Origin: Pantoea wallisii
Lineage (GTDB): Bacteria; Pseudomonadota; Gammaproteobacteria; Enterobacterales; Enterobacteriaceae
NCBI RefSeq assembly: GCF_002095485.1
Contig: NZ_MLFS01000049.1
Coordinates: 1 to 40,534 of the forward strand
Length of the DNA stretch: 40,534 bases
Direction: 5' to 3'
Below, piece after piece: positions 1 through 12,016 of this stretch. The translations under genes were made by a program, and so were the position numbers. The stretch's first letter is position 1. The number at the start of each line of letters is the position of its first letter. The notes beneath the pieces were generated by a model. That model was not told the origin of the DNA and searched no databases. It saw nothing but the letters and a program-made list of their open reading frames with translations.

Positions 1-140
1 TTGAGCTGGGAGCGGCGCGAGCGCGCGCCCTTCGCCAGCACGCGCACGCGCCCTTCGCTTTCGCTGAACAGATCGAGGAGCAGGCTGGTTTCGCTGTAGG
101 GGCGACTATGCAGCACAAAGGCGCGTTGCCAGCCTTCCAT
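1..140 (-). CDS. recO: RecO, DNA repair mediator (N-terminal part only)
   Basis: Only the first 46 codons are present; the gene runs off the left edge. RecO works with RecF and RecR to load RecA onto SSB-coated single-stranded DNA. The translation begins [19 protein letters not shown] and continues into the [10 protein letters not shown] stretch, the N-terminal OB-fold region of enterobacterial RecO. The ATG lies 3 bases after the era stop codon, so the two genes are almost certainly co-transcribed, as in the E. coli rnc-era-recO operon. Identification rests on the N-terminus and synteny. Confidence 0.9.
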   Translation of the reverse strand, partial: MEGWQRAFVLHSRPYSETSLLLDLFSESEGRVRVLAKGARSRRSQL

Positions 141-143
141 CAG

Positions 144-1046
144 TTAATCGTCTGTATAGCCCAGGCTGCGCAGCGCACGTTCATCGTCCGCCCAGCCCGA
201 TTTAACTTTAACCCACAGCTCAAGATGCACTTTTGCTTCGAACATCTCTTCCATGTCTCTGCGCGCTTCAATCCCGATGGTTTTGATTTTGGCCCCTTTG
301 TTGCCAATCACCATCTTCTTCTGGCCTTCACGCTCAACCAGAATCAGGCCGTTGATGTCATAACCGCCGCGCTCGTTCGATACAAACTGTTCGATCTCAA
401 CCGTAACCGAATAGGGCAACTCGGCGCCGAGGAAGCGCATCAGCTTCTCGCGGATGATCTCAGATGCCATGAAGCGCTGTGAGCGATCGGTGATGTAATC
501 TTCCGGGAAGTGGTGATCGGAGAGCGGCAGACGTTTGCGCGCGATCTCCGCGATCGCATCCACGTTCTTCCCCGTCTCTGCGGAGATCGGCACAATCTCA
601 AGGAAGTTCATCTGCTGACTCAGGAACTGCAGGTGCGGCAGCAGAATGCTTTTGTCCTGAATGTTGTCAACTTTGTTGACGGCCAGCACCACCGGCACCG
701 TGCCGTCGCGCAGCTTGTTTAAGACCATTTCGTCGTCCGGCGTCCAGCGCGTGCCCTCGACGACGAAAATGATCAGCTCAACATCACCAATCGAGCTGCT
801 GGCTGCACGGTTCATCAGGCGGTTAATCGCCCGCTTCTCTTCCATGTGCAGCCCTGGCGTATCCACATAGATGGCCTGATAAGCGCCTTCCGTGTGGATG
901 CCCATGATGCGGTGACGCGTGGTTTGCGGCTTACGCGAGGTGATCGACACCTTCTGCCCCAGCAGCTGGTTCAGTAAGGTGGATTTGCCGACGTTAGGCC
1001 GGCCAACGATCGCAATAAAACCGCTGTATGTTTCGAGTTCGCTCAT
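144..1046 (-). CDS. era: GTPase Era, 30S ribosome assembly factor
   Basis: Era binds the 3' end of 16S rRNA and helps mature the small subunit, linking ribosome assembly to growth. The 300-residue protein shows the G1 motif GRPNVGKS (15-22), G3 DTPG (62-65) and G4 NKVD (124-127). A C-terminal KH RNA-binding domain follows, with the [11 protein letters not shown] loop. Length equals the E. coli protein within one residue and similarity is very high throughout. It lies between rnc and recO in the conserved lepA-lepB-rnc-era-recO order. Nothing is unusual. Confidence 0.98.
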   Translation of the reverse strand: MSELETYSGFIAIVGRPNVGKSTLLNQLLGQKVSITSRKPQTTRHRIMGIHTEGAYQAIYVDTPGLHMEEKRAINRLMNRAASSSIGDVELIIFVVEGTRWTPDDEMVLNKLRDGTVPVVLAVNKVDNIQDKSILLPHLQFLSQQMNFLEIVPISAETGKNVDAIAEIARKRLPLSDHHFPEDYITDRSQRFMASEIIREKLMRFLGAELPYSVTVEIEQFVSNERGGYDINGLILVEREGQKKMVIGNKGAKIKTIGIEARRDMEEMFEAKVHLELWVKVKSGWADDERALRSLGYTDD

Positions 1047-1093
1047 TCGAGTCCTGACGTGATCAGCGCCTGATGGCGCTGCGATGTACCTGT

Positions 1094-1888
<795 letters not shown>

Positions 1889-1891
1889 TTA

Positions 1892-2863
1892 TCAGTGGAT
1901 GCCGCCAATGCGACTTAAGCGCACGCCGGTTGGCCACTGTCCTTCCTGTTTCTCAAAGCTCATCCAGATGGCTACCGCTTTACCGACCAGGTTCTTCTCA
2001 GGCACAAAGCCCCAGTAGCGGCTGTCGGCGCTGTTATCGCGGTTATCACCCATCATGAAATATTGCCCCTGCGGCACAATCCAGGTGGATTGCGGCTGAC
2101 CTGGCTGCTGATAGTACATACTTGCCTGGCTCTGCGCTTCATTCACCAGCAGGATGTCATGGGTTACGTTGCCCAGCGTCTCTTTACGTGTACCGAGACG
2201 CAAGCCGCCGCGCATGGTTTCACCCTGCGGAACCTGGAAGAAGCCGTTACCGGTTTCGTTACCATCAAAGCCGCTAAATGTCTGAATAAAGTCGCTGGGC
2301 TCAACGCCGGTATAGGTAACAGGCAGCGCGGTATCGCACTTGCCGCTGCCGCAGCCCGGGTTGATGGTCAGGGTTTTGCTGTACGGATCGAACACCACTT
2401 TGTCACCCGGCAGGCCGATCACCCGCTTGATGTAATCCACGCTGGGATCTTTCGGGTATTTGAAGACGGCCACATCGCCGCGCTGCGGATGCCCGGTCGG
2501 GATCAGCGTGGTTTGCGTGATGGGATCTTTGATACCGTAGGCAAACTTCTCCACCAGAATGAAGTCACCGATCAGCAGCGTTGGCATCATGGAGCCCGAG
2601 GGAATCTGAAAGGGCTCAAAGATAAATGAACGCACGATCAGGACCACGGCCAGCACCGGGAACACCGACGCTGCCGTCTCTACCCAACCCGGCTGCGCCG
2701 ACACTTTTGCCAGGGTTTTGCCGTCGAGCGCATTACCCGCCTGCGCCTGAGCCGCAGCCTGCTTTGCACGGCGTGCGGGTGCCCACTTAAAGCGATCGAT
2801 ACACCAGATGATTCCGGTTACCAGTGTAGCAATCACCAGAATCAGGGCGAACATGTTAGCCAT
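1892..2863 (-). CDS. lepB: Signal peptidase I
   Basis: LepB removes signal peptides from secreted proteins at the periplasmic face of the inner membrane. The protein has 323 residues (E. coli 324). An N-terminal membrane segment spans about residues 2-22 and a second about 65-82. The catalytic serine is S91 in IPSGSMMPTL and the catalytic lysine is K146 in DYIKRVIG. The GDNRDNSADSRYWG box is near the C-terminus. It starts 9 bases after the lepA stop codon, forming the conserved lepA-lepB pair. All catalytic residues are present. Confidence 0.98.
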   Translation of the reverse strand: MANMFALILVIATLVTGIIWCIDRFKWAPARRAKQAAAQAQAGNALDGKTLAKVSAQPGWVETAASVFPVLAVVLIVRSFIFEPFQIPSGSMMPTLLIGDFILVEKFAYGIKDPITQTTLIPTGHPQRGDVAVFKYPKDPSVDYIKRVIGLPGDKVVFDPYSKTLTINPGCGSGKCDTALPVTYTGVEPSDFIQTFSGFDGNETGNGFFQVPQGETMRGGLRLGTRKETLGNVTHDILLVNEAQSQASMYYQQPGQPQSTWIVPQGQYFMMGDNRDNSADSRYWGFVPEKNLVGKAVAIWMSFEKQEGQWPTGVRLSRIGGIH

Positions 2864-2872
2864 TACAGTTCC

Positions 2873-4672
<1,800 letters not shown>

Positions 4673-4861
4673 TTATATGAATATCTTCACGTAGAACATC
4701 AGTGGAAAACGTGAGCACAGACACATTCAGGAAAGTGAACTTTCAACGGAACCCTGTCGGCCTCATTAATGACGACGCATATTACACTGTTAACGCCGCG
4801 CGTTAAAGAATGGAACTGTGGGGAATCGCAACAGATTTCAGCGGTTAAGCCAGGAGGAGAA

Positions 4862-4880
4862 GGCCGCATTATGTGCGGCC
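4862..4880 (-). terminator. Possible terminator after rseC
   Basis: GGCCGCA (4862-4868) pairs with TGCGGCC (4874-4880), a 7-bp GC-rich stem 10 bases past the rseC stop. On the minus strand the tail is pyrimidine-rich (TTCTCCTCC) rather than a clean T run, so termination may be weak. It would separate the rpoE-rseABC operon from lepA. Confidence 0.45.
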
Positions 4881-4890
4881 CGAACGGGGA

Positions 4891-5355
4891 TTAACTTTCG
4901 TTTTCTACCCGCAGCGCGTCCGGCGGTAGCGCCACGCTCAAAATCACCGGCTGAAAAGCTTCACGATCGCCATAACGGCTGGAAACACCTTTAGCGATAA
5001 TAAAGCCGCCCACGCCGCCCAGCAGCGCGCCACTGGCGGCAGCGAGATCGCTGTGGAACAGCATCTGGAACAGGCCAGCCACCAGGAACAGCCCAAACAG
5101 CGGCGTCATGTACACCAGCAGTGCGGAGCCCAGTAGGCTGCTTTCACGAATACCCAGCTCGATACGCTGACCCGGCTGCAGGGGCTCCGGGCTGGCAATC
5201 GTCATCACGTGGGCGTTTTTGGGCCCCAGCTTATTCAGGGCGTGGCTGCCGCAGCCTTTACGCGCTGAGCAACTGTTACAGGAGGTTTTCGCCTCGGAAT
5301 GCAGCGTCGCGACGCCCTCTTTCCATGCCACTACGGTGGCCCACTCTCTCATCAT
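4891..5355 (-). CDS. rseC: RseC, SoxR-reducing / sigma-E locus membrane protein
   Basis: RseC is an inner-membrane protein of the rpoE operon. It modestly affects sigma-E activity and is linked to keeping SoxR reduced. The 154-residue protein has the N-terminal cysteine cluster CNSCSARKGCG (about residues 26-36), typical of the family. Two hydrophobic segments follow (about 76-100 and 105-122), then the conserved ILSVALPPDALR. The start overlaps the rseB stop (ATGA), implying translational coupling; the next codon is also ATG, so the true start may be 3 bases later. Confidence 0.95.
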   Translation of the reverse strand: MMREWATVVAWKEGVATLHSEAKTSCNSCSARKGCGSHALNKLGPKNAHVMTIASPEPLQPGQRIELGIRESSLLGSALLVYMTPLFGLFLVAGLFQMLFHSDLAAASGALLGGVGGFIIAKGVSSRYGDREAFQPVILSVALPPDALRVENES

Positions 5356-6308
5356 TTTGCTGAATCCGAATTTATGCTGTCCGCGATACGTTTAGCCGTG
5401 GCCGGTGGCAATTCGCCGACCACGGTAATTTCACGATTATCGCGCACTTCGGTCTGCACCGTACGACGTCCAGTGCGCAATGATTGCGGCGCACTGCTTT
5501 TATCGGCTGGCGTAATGTTGATGGCAAAACTGAACAAGCCATCGCTATATAGCCGCGACTCAACGGTTTTGTTCATTGCCGGGATATCGCGGCGGCTTTG
5601 AGAGATCAACTGCATGCCAGACGGCAGCCAGCCGGGTTGCCAGCTCAGCTGCACTTTGTCGCCTGCCGGTAACGACAGCGACGGCGGCAGATTGGCTTTT
5701 TCCAGACCCTGCATCAGGTTCCGCACGCCTTCATCAACGGCAAAACTGATGACGCGGAACTGCTCCAGCGTCTCACCATCGCGATCGAGCAGATCGATAC
5801 GCAGCGGCAGTTTGGTATCGACGTCCAGCCAAACAACGTAGCTGTAGCGCGTACCATCACGTGAAACGATGCGCACCACTTCGCACATCTGGTCAGCCAT
5901 GCGTGATCGGCCAACCGGAATAAAGTCGTAGGCTGTGCCTAATCGGGGAAAATCAGCGAACATCAGCGCGGGCAGCGCATCAATAATGTGATTGCCAGGC
6001 AGCGAAAACGGGTCGAGACCCGGCTCAAAGTAGCTGATGTCGTTACCGCGCTGGATCACTTCACGGCGCGGCCCATCCATCTGCAGAAGCTGGGCGAAAA
6101 CACGATTATCGATGACAGCATGGCGGTAGCGCAAAGATTCAATGCCCAGTCTTGAGACATTGATGTAGGCGAATTCGTAGTTGAGGTTCTGGCTTGCCTG
6201 CTCCATCTGCTGTAACAACGCCCCGGAGGCAGTTGTCTGCGCCGGGGCGGTAGAGGACCAAAGCAGGCTGCCTGCCAGCAGGCTAACGGCACACCAAAGC
6301 TGCTTCAT
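5352..6308 (-). CDS. rseB: RseB, periplasmic sigma-E regulator
   Basis: RseB binds the periplasmic part of RseA and shields it from DegS cleavage until displaced by lipopolysaccharide or misfolded outer-membrane proteins. The 318-residue protein starts with a signal peptide (hydrophobic SLLAGSLLWSS, likely cleaved after APAQ). The MucB/RseB N-terminal lipid-binding-like fold and a smaller C-terminal domain follow. The ATG overlaps the rseA stop by one base (TAATG), and the end overlaps rseC by four. Length matches E. coli RseB. Confidence 0.97.
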   Translation of the reverse strand: MKQLWCAVSLLAGSLLWSSTAPAQTTASGALLQQMEQASQNLNYEFAYINVSRLGIESLRYRHAVIDNRVFAQLLQMDGPRREVIQRGNDISYFEPGLDPFSLPGNHIIDALPALMFADFPRLGTAYDFIPVGRSRMADQMCEVVRIVSRDGTRYSYVVWLDVDTKLPLRIDLLDRDGETLEQFRVISFAVDEGVRNLMQGLEKANLPPSLSLPAGDKVQLSWQPGWLPSGMQLISQSRRDIPAMNKTVESRLYSDGLFSFAINITPADKSSAPQSLRTGRRTVQTEVRDNREITVVGELPPATAKRIADSINSDSAK

Positions 6309-6964
6309 TACTGCTGTTGAGTTCCTAACGACTGAGTACCGGGAACGTTCGCCTGTGCCTGCTGCGGATCGTTTTTCTCAAACTGAACCTGATCGGCATG
6401 CAGACGGCGCTGTAACTCATAATCCTGCAGCATGGCATTAACGCGGCGACGCTGCTCCTGCACCTGCTGATTAGAGCTGTTGGTATCGAAAGCATCAGAT
6501 GGCACACCCAGGCTAACCGGCGACGCTTTACCCATCATCGGCAGCGTATTGAACGCTGGCGCATCCGAGGTTTCACTTGTACTGCCAGCAGGCTGGCCGT
6601 TGTAGTGCTGCACGCCCACGATCACCGCCAGTGACACACAGGCAGCCACGCCAATTTGCGTGACCTGCGCCACCCAGTTGCCGCCACGACGCCAGAAAGG
6701 CATCTTCTGCCAGCGTGCGGGCTCAGGCTGCGCTTCAGGGATCAGAGGTGCCACTTTACGCACCGGCTCGTTTTCAATGGCCGCGGCCACGCGAGCGGAG
6801 ATATCAAAATGCAGCACTTCACCGACATCACCCCGTAAGGTGTCGCGGATGAGATGGTAGCTCTCCCAGCTTTTTTGTAGATCTGCATCCTTCGATAACG
6901 ACGCCAGCAGCTCGTTATCTAAAGTTTCACCATCCATTAAAGCGGAAAGTTTTTCTTTCTGCAT
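6308..6964 (-). CDS. rseA: RseA, anti-sigma-E factor
   Basis: RseA is a single-pass inner-membrane protein whose cytoplasmic N-terminus holds sigma-E inactive. Envelope stress triggers stepwise cleavage by DegS, RseP and ClpXP. The 218-residue protein begins MQKEKLSALMDGETLDNELL, the conserved sigma-binding start. One membrane segment (about residues 101-119, VAQVTQIGVAACVSLAVIV) and a Gln-rich periplasmic C-terminus follow. It starts 27 bases after the rpoE stop, so sigma factor and antagonist are made from one transcript. Confidence 0.97.
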   Translation of the reverse strand: MQKEKLSALMDGETLDNELLASLSKDADLQKSWESYHLIRDTLRGDVGEVLHFDISARVAAAIENEPVRKVAPLIPEAQPEPARWQKMPFWRRGGNWVAQVTQIGVAACVSLAVIVGVQHYNGQPAGSTSETSDAPAFNTLPMMGKASPVSLGVPSDAFDTNSSNQQVQEQRRRVNAMLQDYELQRRLHADQVQFEKNDPQQAQANVPGTQSLGTQQQ

Positions 6965-6991
6965 GTTTTGGTACCCTTCCAGTAGCCGTTA

Positions 6992-7570
6992 TCACTGACG
7001 TTGGATAAGCGGTTGAACTTTATTATCAATGGCTTCTCGGGCGCGGAAGATACGCGAACGTACCGTACCGACCGGGCAATCCATGATGGCGGCGATCTCT
7101 TCGTAACTCAGACCATCCAGCTCCCGAAGGGTTATGGCCATACGCAGATCTTCAGGAAGCGCCTCAATGGTCCGAAAAACAATTTGTTTCAGTTCGTCTG
7201 ACAACATTAAGTTCTCAGGGTTCGAAATTTCTTTTAATGCACCCGCACTTTCGAAATTTTCTGCGTCGATCGCATCCACATCGCTGGATGGCGGACGACG
7301 CCCCTGAGCCACCAGGTAGTTTTTTGCCGTGTTGACCGCAATGCGATACAACCACGTATAAAAGGCGCTATCGCCGCGGAATGACTCCAGGGCACGATAC
7401 GCTTTAATAAAGGATTCCTGAACCACATCAGGCACATCGCCCGATGGGACATAACGTGAAACCAGGCTCGCCACTTTATGCTGGTATCGAATAACCAGTA
7501 AATTAAATGACTTTTGATCTCCTTTCTGAACCCGCTCAACGAGAACCTGATCCGTTAACTGCTCGCTCAT
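6992..7570 (-). CDS. rpoE: RNA polymerase sigma-E factor (RpoE)
   Basis: Sigma-E directs transcription of the envelope-stress regulon. The 192-residue protein starts MSEQLTDQVLVERVQKGDQK and has sigma region 2 (DVVQESFIKAYRALESFRG) and region 4 (ITLRELDGLSYEEIAAIM, VGTVRSRIFRARE). It is one residue longer than E. coli RpoE at the C-terminus. The frame is open 20 codons upstream to an ATG at 7630, but 7570 matches the E. coli start. A sigma-E-type promoter about 75 bases upstream indicates autoregulation. Confidence 0.97.
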   Translation of the reverse strand: MSEQLTDQVLVERVQKGDQKSFNLLVIRYQHKVASLVSRYVPSGDVPDVVQESFIKAYRALESFRGDSAFYTWLYRIAVNTAKNYLVAQGRRPPSSDVDAIDAENFESAGALKEISNPENLMLSDELKQIVFRTIEALPEDLRMAITLRELDGLSYEEIAAIMDCPVGTVRSRIFRAREAIDNKVQPLIQRQ

Positions 7571-7626
7571 CCGAGGTAATGTCTCCCCAAATCTCTTTTT
7601 ATGCGTAAGTGAACTGCCAGCACATC

Positions 7627-7719
7627 TCATGTGTTGTGAGCAAGCATGCGCTTAGAGTCCCATCCTGGCCTGAAGTTCACTACGACCTGATATTTTCCGT
7701 ATCGGAACCACGACATCAT
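7627..7719 (-). CDS. Upstream ORF before rpoE, candidate RseD-type leader peptide (30 aa)
   Basis: A 30-codon ORF starts with two consecutive ATG codons (7719, 7716) and reads MMSWFRYGKYQVVVNFRPG at its N-terminus. Its TGA overlaps (ATGA) an ATG at 7630 that is in frame with rpoE, 20 codons before the standard RpoE start. This resembles the translational coupling reported for the rseD leader upstream of E. coli rpoE; that comparison is from memory. The start lacks a strong ribosome-binding site. The sigma-E promoter lies inside this ORF, so only transcripts from promoters further upstream would translate it. Confidence 0.5.
   Translation of the reverse strand: MMSWFRYGKYQVVVNFRPGWDSKRMLAHNT
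7652..7678 (-). promoter_or_regulatory. Sigma-E-dependent promoter of rpoE
   Basis: On the minus strand GAACTT (7678-7673) is followed after 16 bases by TCTAA (7656-7652), matching the sigma-E consensus (GGAACTT, about 16 bases, TCTAA). A transcript starting about 7 bases later (near 7645) would have a 75-base leader to the rpoE ATG, like the autoregulated E. coli rpoE promoter. Consensus match and position agree. Confidence 0.8.
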
Positions 7720-7951
7720 TGTTGTTGATTGTCTTTCAGTGTAGCGATTGCCACGCTGGCGGTGTCGTTTGCGGCACCGATAATCGCTGGCAGAGTACCT
7801 TATGACGCCGCATTTTTCACCTTTATTCCCTGAATTTTCAGAGTGTTTGGTATAAAAAACACTTACTGCTTATTTTAAGACATAACTTACTGAATTAGCG
7901 TTATTATCTCGCAGTGCTGACTGATTTCGTCATGTCACCTGTTTAAAATAC

Positions 7952-8010
7952 TTCACATCTGCTGGCTGCGGGCCTATGCTCGGGTGAATTTTTGTTTAGT
8001 AAATTAAACA
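7952..8010 (+). promoter_or_regulatory. nadB promoter and NadR operator
   Basis: TTCACA (7952-7957) and TATGCT (7975-7980) are spaced by 17 bases, a good sigma-70 promoter with a start near 7987. A perfect palindrome TGTTTA-N6-TAAACA lies at 7993-8010. This is the known NadR operator that represses NAD synthesis genes when NAD is plentiful. It sits just downstream of the predicted start and occupies the place of the ribosome-binding site, ending 2 bases before the nadB ATG. Confidence 0.8.
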
Positions 8011-8012
8011 TC

Positions 8013-9649
8013 ATGACACCACAACCCGATTATCAGTGCGATGTATTAATTGTGGGCAGCGGCGCCGCCGGGCTTTCGCTGGCGCTGCGGCTTGCCCCCT
8101 ATTATCAGGTGACCGTGCTCAGCAAAGCAGAGGTCAATGAGGGATCGACGCTCTACGCGCAAGGCGGTATTGCCGCCGTGTTTGATGAGACGGACAGCAT
8201 TGAATCACACGCGGAGGACACGCTGATTGCGGGTGCCGGCTTGTGCGATCGTGACACCGTTAACTTTATCGCCCGCAATGCGCGCGCCTGCGTACAGTGG
8301 CTGATTGATCGTGGCGTGGCGTTTGATAAAGAGACACAACAGAACGGCGAGGCGCGTTATCACCTGACGCGCGAAGGTGGCCATAGCCATCGCCGCATTC
8401 TGCACAGCGCAGATGCGACCGGCCGCGCGGTGGAGACCACGCTGGTGAGTCAGGCCCTCAGCCACCCTAACATCCGCATTCTTGAGCGCACTAATGCGGT
8501 AGATGTGATTCTTTCCGACAAGATAGGTCTGCCCGGGCAGCGCCGCGTAATGGGCGCGTGGGTCTGGAACCGCAATCGCGAGCGAGTAGAAACCTGTGCG
8601 GCACGCGCGGTAGTGCTGGCAACCGGCGGTGCGGCCAAAGTGTATCAGTACACGACAAATCCGGATGTCGCCTCCGGAGATGGTATCGCCATGGCATGGC
8701 GTGCCGGTTGTCGGGTAGCTAATCTGGAGTTTAACCAGTTCCACCCTACCTGCCTGTTTCATCCGCAGGCGCAAAACTTTCTGCTAACCGAAGCGCTACG
8801 CGGTGAAGGCGCCTGGCTATTACGTCCTGACGGCACCCGCTTTATGCCCGATTTTGACGAGCGTGCCGAGCTGGCTCCGCGTGATATTGTGGCCCGCGCG
8901 ATCGACCACGAGATGAAACGTCTGGGGGTCGATTGTATGTATCTCGATATCAGCCACCAGCCGCCCGATTTTGTGCGCGCGCACTTCCCGATGATCTATG
9001 AAAAGTTGCTGACTTTTGGCTTCGACCTCACCCGTCAGGCCATTCCGGTTGTACCGGCCGCGCACTACACCTGCGGCGGCGTGATGGTCGATCGGCATGG
9101 CTGTACCGACGTTAACGGGCTGTATGCCATCGGCGAAGTGAGTTACACCGGCCTGCACGGCGCCAACCGTATGGCGTCGAACTCACTCCTGGAGTGCCTG
9201 GTATATGGCTGGTCCGCCGCGGAAGATCTGCTGCGTCGCTTGCCAGAGACTGCTGCCCCGCAAACCCTGCCGGCCTGGGATGAAAGCCGCGTGATGATGC
9301 GGATGAGCGCGTAGTGATTCAGCACAACTGGCATGAGCTGCGGCTATTGATGTGGGATTATATGGGGATTGTTCGTACCACTAAGCGGCTGGAGCGTGCG
9401 ATGCGCCGTATCACGCTGCTGCAGCAGGAGATCGACGAGTATTACGCCCATTTCCGGCTCTCCAGCCCTCTGCTCGAATTGCGCAATCTGGTGCAGGTTG
9501 CGGAGCTGATGGTGCGTTGTGCGCTGGCGCGCAAAGAGAGTCGCGGATTACATTTCACCCGCGACTATCCGATGTGCCTGCCTGATGCGCTGCCGACCAT
9601 CCTGCAGCCGAACGTTAGCGGAACAGATAGAACTCTTTCACCAGACTGA
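8013..9649 (+). pseudogene. nadB: L-aspartate oxidase NadB, interrupted by a frameshift
   Basis: NadB is an FAD enzyme oxidising L-aspartate to iminoaspartate, the first step of NAD synthesis with NadA. The N-terminal FAD motif [15 protein letters not shown], the [12 protein letters not shown] segment and the C-terminal [26 protein letters not shown] helix region are all intact. The frame breaks near 9293. The first part ends at 9314 (...[10 protein letters not shown]) and the rest continues in another frame from 9314 to 9649. Restoring one G after GTG joins them into a normal ~545-residue protein. The ATG at 8013 matches the E. coli start; a TTG at 7992 is in frame but lies in the operator. 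The 3' end overlaps trmN6 by 35 bases. A sequencing error is likely. Confidence 0.9.
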
Positions 9650-10364
9650 GCCAGTCCGCTGAGTAGCTCTTATCCTCATCGCGAATGGCCAGCCGCTCCT
9701 GCACTGTCTCACCGGCAGCGGGCGAAAGCCCTAACACCAGACGGTTTGGCGGACGTTGCGCATAAGGTGCCACATCATAGCGGTAACGCAGATGCCAGCC
9801 TTCCGCTCTGGCCAGCGTAATCAGCGCCTCGCCGGCCTCCGCCGGCAGTACAACGCAAAACAGCCCGTCCTCTTCAAGAAGCTGGGCCGCACAGCGCAGC
9901 AGCGTTGGGTGATCCAGCGTGGAGGTGCTGCGCGCAGTATCGCGCTCCGGACTGCCGGATGCCGTGCCTGGCGTAAAGAAAGGCGGATTGCTGACGATCA
10001 GTGAATAGCGCTTTTCGCTCTGTTCGCTCCAGCTGACAATATCCTGATGATGCACCCTGATGCGCCCGGCCCAGGGTGAAGCCAGAACGTTCTCCTGCGC
10101 CTGCGCTGCCGCGCTGCCCTCCAGCTCAACGGCATCAATGGTGACCGCATCCGGCGTGCGCTGCGCCAGCATTAGCGCAATCAGCCCGCTGCCGCTGCCA
10201 ATATCCAGAATACGGCGCACGCCGGCGATCGGAGCCCAGGCCCCCAATAGCACACCGTCCGTGCCCACTTTCATCGCACAGCGGTCGTGCGCGACAAAAA
10301 ATTGCTTAAACGTAAAACCATCTTTTCTTAACATCGTCCGCGCTGGCGGTTGTGGCTGAGGCAT
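9615..10364 (-). CDS. trmN: tRNA1(Val) (adenine(37)-N6)-methyltransferase
   Basis: This enzyme (YfiC/TrmN6) methylates N6 of adenosine 37 in tRNA1(Val) using S-adenosylmethionine. The 249-residue protein has the family start [24 protein letters not shown] motif [17 protein letters not shown], an acidic ribose-binding residue in AVELE, and the N6-methylase motif NPPFF. It closely tracks E. coli YfiC throughout, apart from a slightly longer N-terminus ([12 protein letters not shown]). It is convergent with nadB and divergent from srmB, as in E. coli. Confidence 0.95.
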   Translation of the reverse strand: MPQPQPPARTMLRKDGFTFKQFFVAHDRCAMKVGTDGVLLGAWAPIAGVRRILDIGSGSGLIALMLAQRTPDAVTIDAVELEGSAAAQAQENVLASPWAGRIRVHHQDIVSWSEQSEKRYSLIVSNPPFFTPGTASGSPERDTARSTSTLDHPTLLRCAAQLLEEDGLFCVVLPAEAGEALITLARAEGWHLRYRYDVAPYAQRPPNRLVLGLSPAAGETVQERLAIRDEDKSYSADWLSLVKEFYLFR

Positions 10365-10501
10365 GCTGTACGACCATTGAATTTATTACTGCCGGAAGTG
10401 TAACGTGGTCACGACGTGAATTCACCTTCGCCTGTTGTACACAAACAGATGAAGATTGTGGCTGAACTGTCTATAATCAGCGCCCCAAACTGAGGTAGAC
10501 C

Positions 10502-11830
10502 ATGACCGTAACCACATTCTCCGAACTCGAACTCGACGAAAGCCTGCTCACTGCTCTGCAGGAGAAAGGCTTCACGCGCCCGACAGCCATCCAGGCTGCG
10601 GCCATTCCTGCCGCACTGGAAGGACGCGACGTTCTGGGTTCGGCTCCAACCGGAACGGGGAAAACGGCAGCCTATTTGCTGCCTGTTTTACAGCACCTGC
10701 TCGATTTCCCGCGTAAAAAATCCGGCCCGCCGCGCATTCTGATTGTTACCCCAACCCGTGAGCTGGCGATGCAGGTAGCAGACCACGCGCGCGAACTGGC
10801 GAAACATACGCATCTGGATATCGCGACCATCACCGGCGGCGTGGCGTATATGAACCATGCCGAAGTGTTCAGCGAAAATCAGGATATCGTGGTGGCAACC
10901 ACCGGCCGTCTGCTGCAGTACATCAAAGAAGAGAACTTTGACTGTCGCGCGGTGGAAACCCTGATCCTTGATGAAGCTGACCGAATGCTCGACATGGGCT
11001 TCGCCCAGGATATCGAAACCATTGCGGGCGAAACCCGCTGGCGCAAACAGACTCTGCTGTTCTCCGCCACGCTGGAAGGCGACAACATCAAGAACTTCGC
11101 CGAGCGCCTGCTGAACGATCCGGTGGCGGTCGAAGCTGAACCGAGCAATACCGAGCGTAAGAAGATTCAGCAGTGGTACTACCGCGCCGATGATCTTGAG
11201 CACAAAACCAAGCTGCTGATCCACCTGTTGAAGCAGCCGGAAGTGAAGCGCGCCATCGTGTTTGTACGTAAACGTGAGCGCCTGCATGAGCTGGTCACCT
11301 GGATGCACGAAGCGGGAGTGCGCAGCAGCTATCTCGAGGGCGAGATGGTGCAGGCGAACCGCAACGAGGCGATCAAACGCCTGACCGAAGGCCGCGTCAA
11401 CGTGCTGGTGGCGACCGATGTCGCGGCACGTGGTATTGATGTTGATGACGTCACGCACGTGATCAACTTCGACCTGCCGCGCACGGCGGATGTTTATCTG
11501 CACCGTATCGGCCGTACCGGCCGTGCAGGACGTAAAGGCACGGCGATCTCTCTGGTAGAAGCGCATGACCATACGCTGCTGGGGAAGATTGGCCGTTACG
11601 TTGACGAGTCGCTGAAAGCGCGCGTTATCGATGAGTTGCGTCCGACCACGCGTGCGCCGGGGCCAAAAGTGACCGGTAAACCGTCGAAAAAAGTGCTTGC
11701 GAAGCGTAAAGAGAATAAAGCCAAAGAAGACGATAAGCCGCGTGTGAAGAAGCGCCATCGCGACACGAAAAATATCGGTAAACGCCGCAAACCAAGCGGT
11801 GCCGAAACGCCGGATTCTGGTGCAGAATAA
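10502..11830 (+). CDS. srmB: DEAD-box RNA helicase SrmB
   Basis: SrmB is an ATP-dependent RNA helicase needed for early 50S subunit assembly. The 442-residue protein shows the Q motif (FTRPTAIQAAAIP), motif I (APTGTGKT), Ia (PTRELAMQ), II as DEAD (LILDEADRMLDMG), III (SAT) and VI (HRIGRTGRAGR). A basic C-terminal tail (KKVLAKRKENKAKEDDKPRVKKRHR) probably contacts RNA. Length is close to E. coli (444). A -10-like TATAAT lies at 10472-10477, 24 bases before the ATG, and an intrinsic terminator follows the gene. Confidence 0.96.
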   Translation: MTVTTFSELELDESLLTALQEKGFTRPTAIQAAAIPAALEGRDVLGSAPTGTGKTAAYLLPVLQHLLDFPRKKSGPPRILIVTPTRELAMQVADHARELAKHTHLDIATITGGVAYMNHAEVFSENQDIVVATTGRLLQYIKEENFDCRAVETLILDEADRMLDMGFAQDIETIAGETRWRKQTLLFSATLEGDNIKNFAERLLNDPVAVEAEPSNTERKKIQQWYYRADDLEHKTKLLIHLLKQPEVKRAIVFVRKRERLHELVTWMHEAGVRSSYLEGEMVQANRNEAIKRLTEGRVNVLVATDVAARGIDVDDVTHVINFDLPRTADVYLHRIGRTGRAGRKGTAISLVEAHDHTLLGKIGRYVDESLKARVIDELRPTTRAPGPKVTGKPSKKVLAKRKENKAKEDDKPRVKKRHRDTKNIGKRRKPSGAETPDSGAE

Positions 11831-11849
11831 AACAGCAGCGCTGACATTA

Positions 11850-11877
11850 AATCGCCTCTTCTGAGGCGATTTTTTTG
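11850..11877 (+). terminator. Rho-independent terminator of srmB
   Basis: AATCGCCTC pairs with GAGGCGATT around a 4-base loop, followed by seven T residues. It begins 19 bases after the srmB stop. Confidence 0.9.
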
Positions 11878-12016
11878 CGTTTGAGCCTGATAAATAGCGG
11901 TTTTACGCTGCGTTAAACGGCAAAGGCTCGCTTCTTATATTAATAAACAAAAAAAGCCGCGCTGATAAGCATCGATGCGGCCTGGCTTGCTGTGTGCTTT
12001 TTCGTCTGCCGATCGA

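Noticed and set aside
10688..11758. 356-codon open frame on the minus strand
   Set aside because: Antisense shadow of srmB with no domain or ribosome-binding site.
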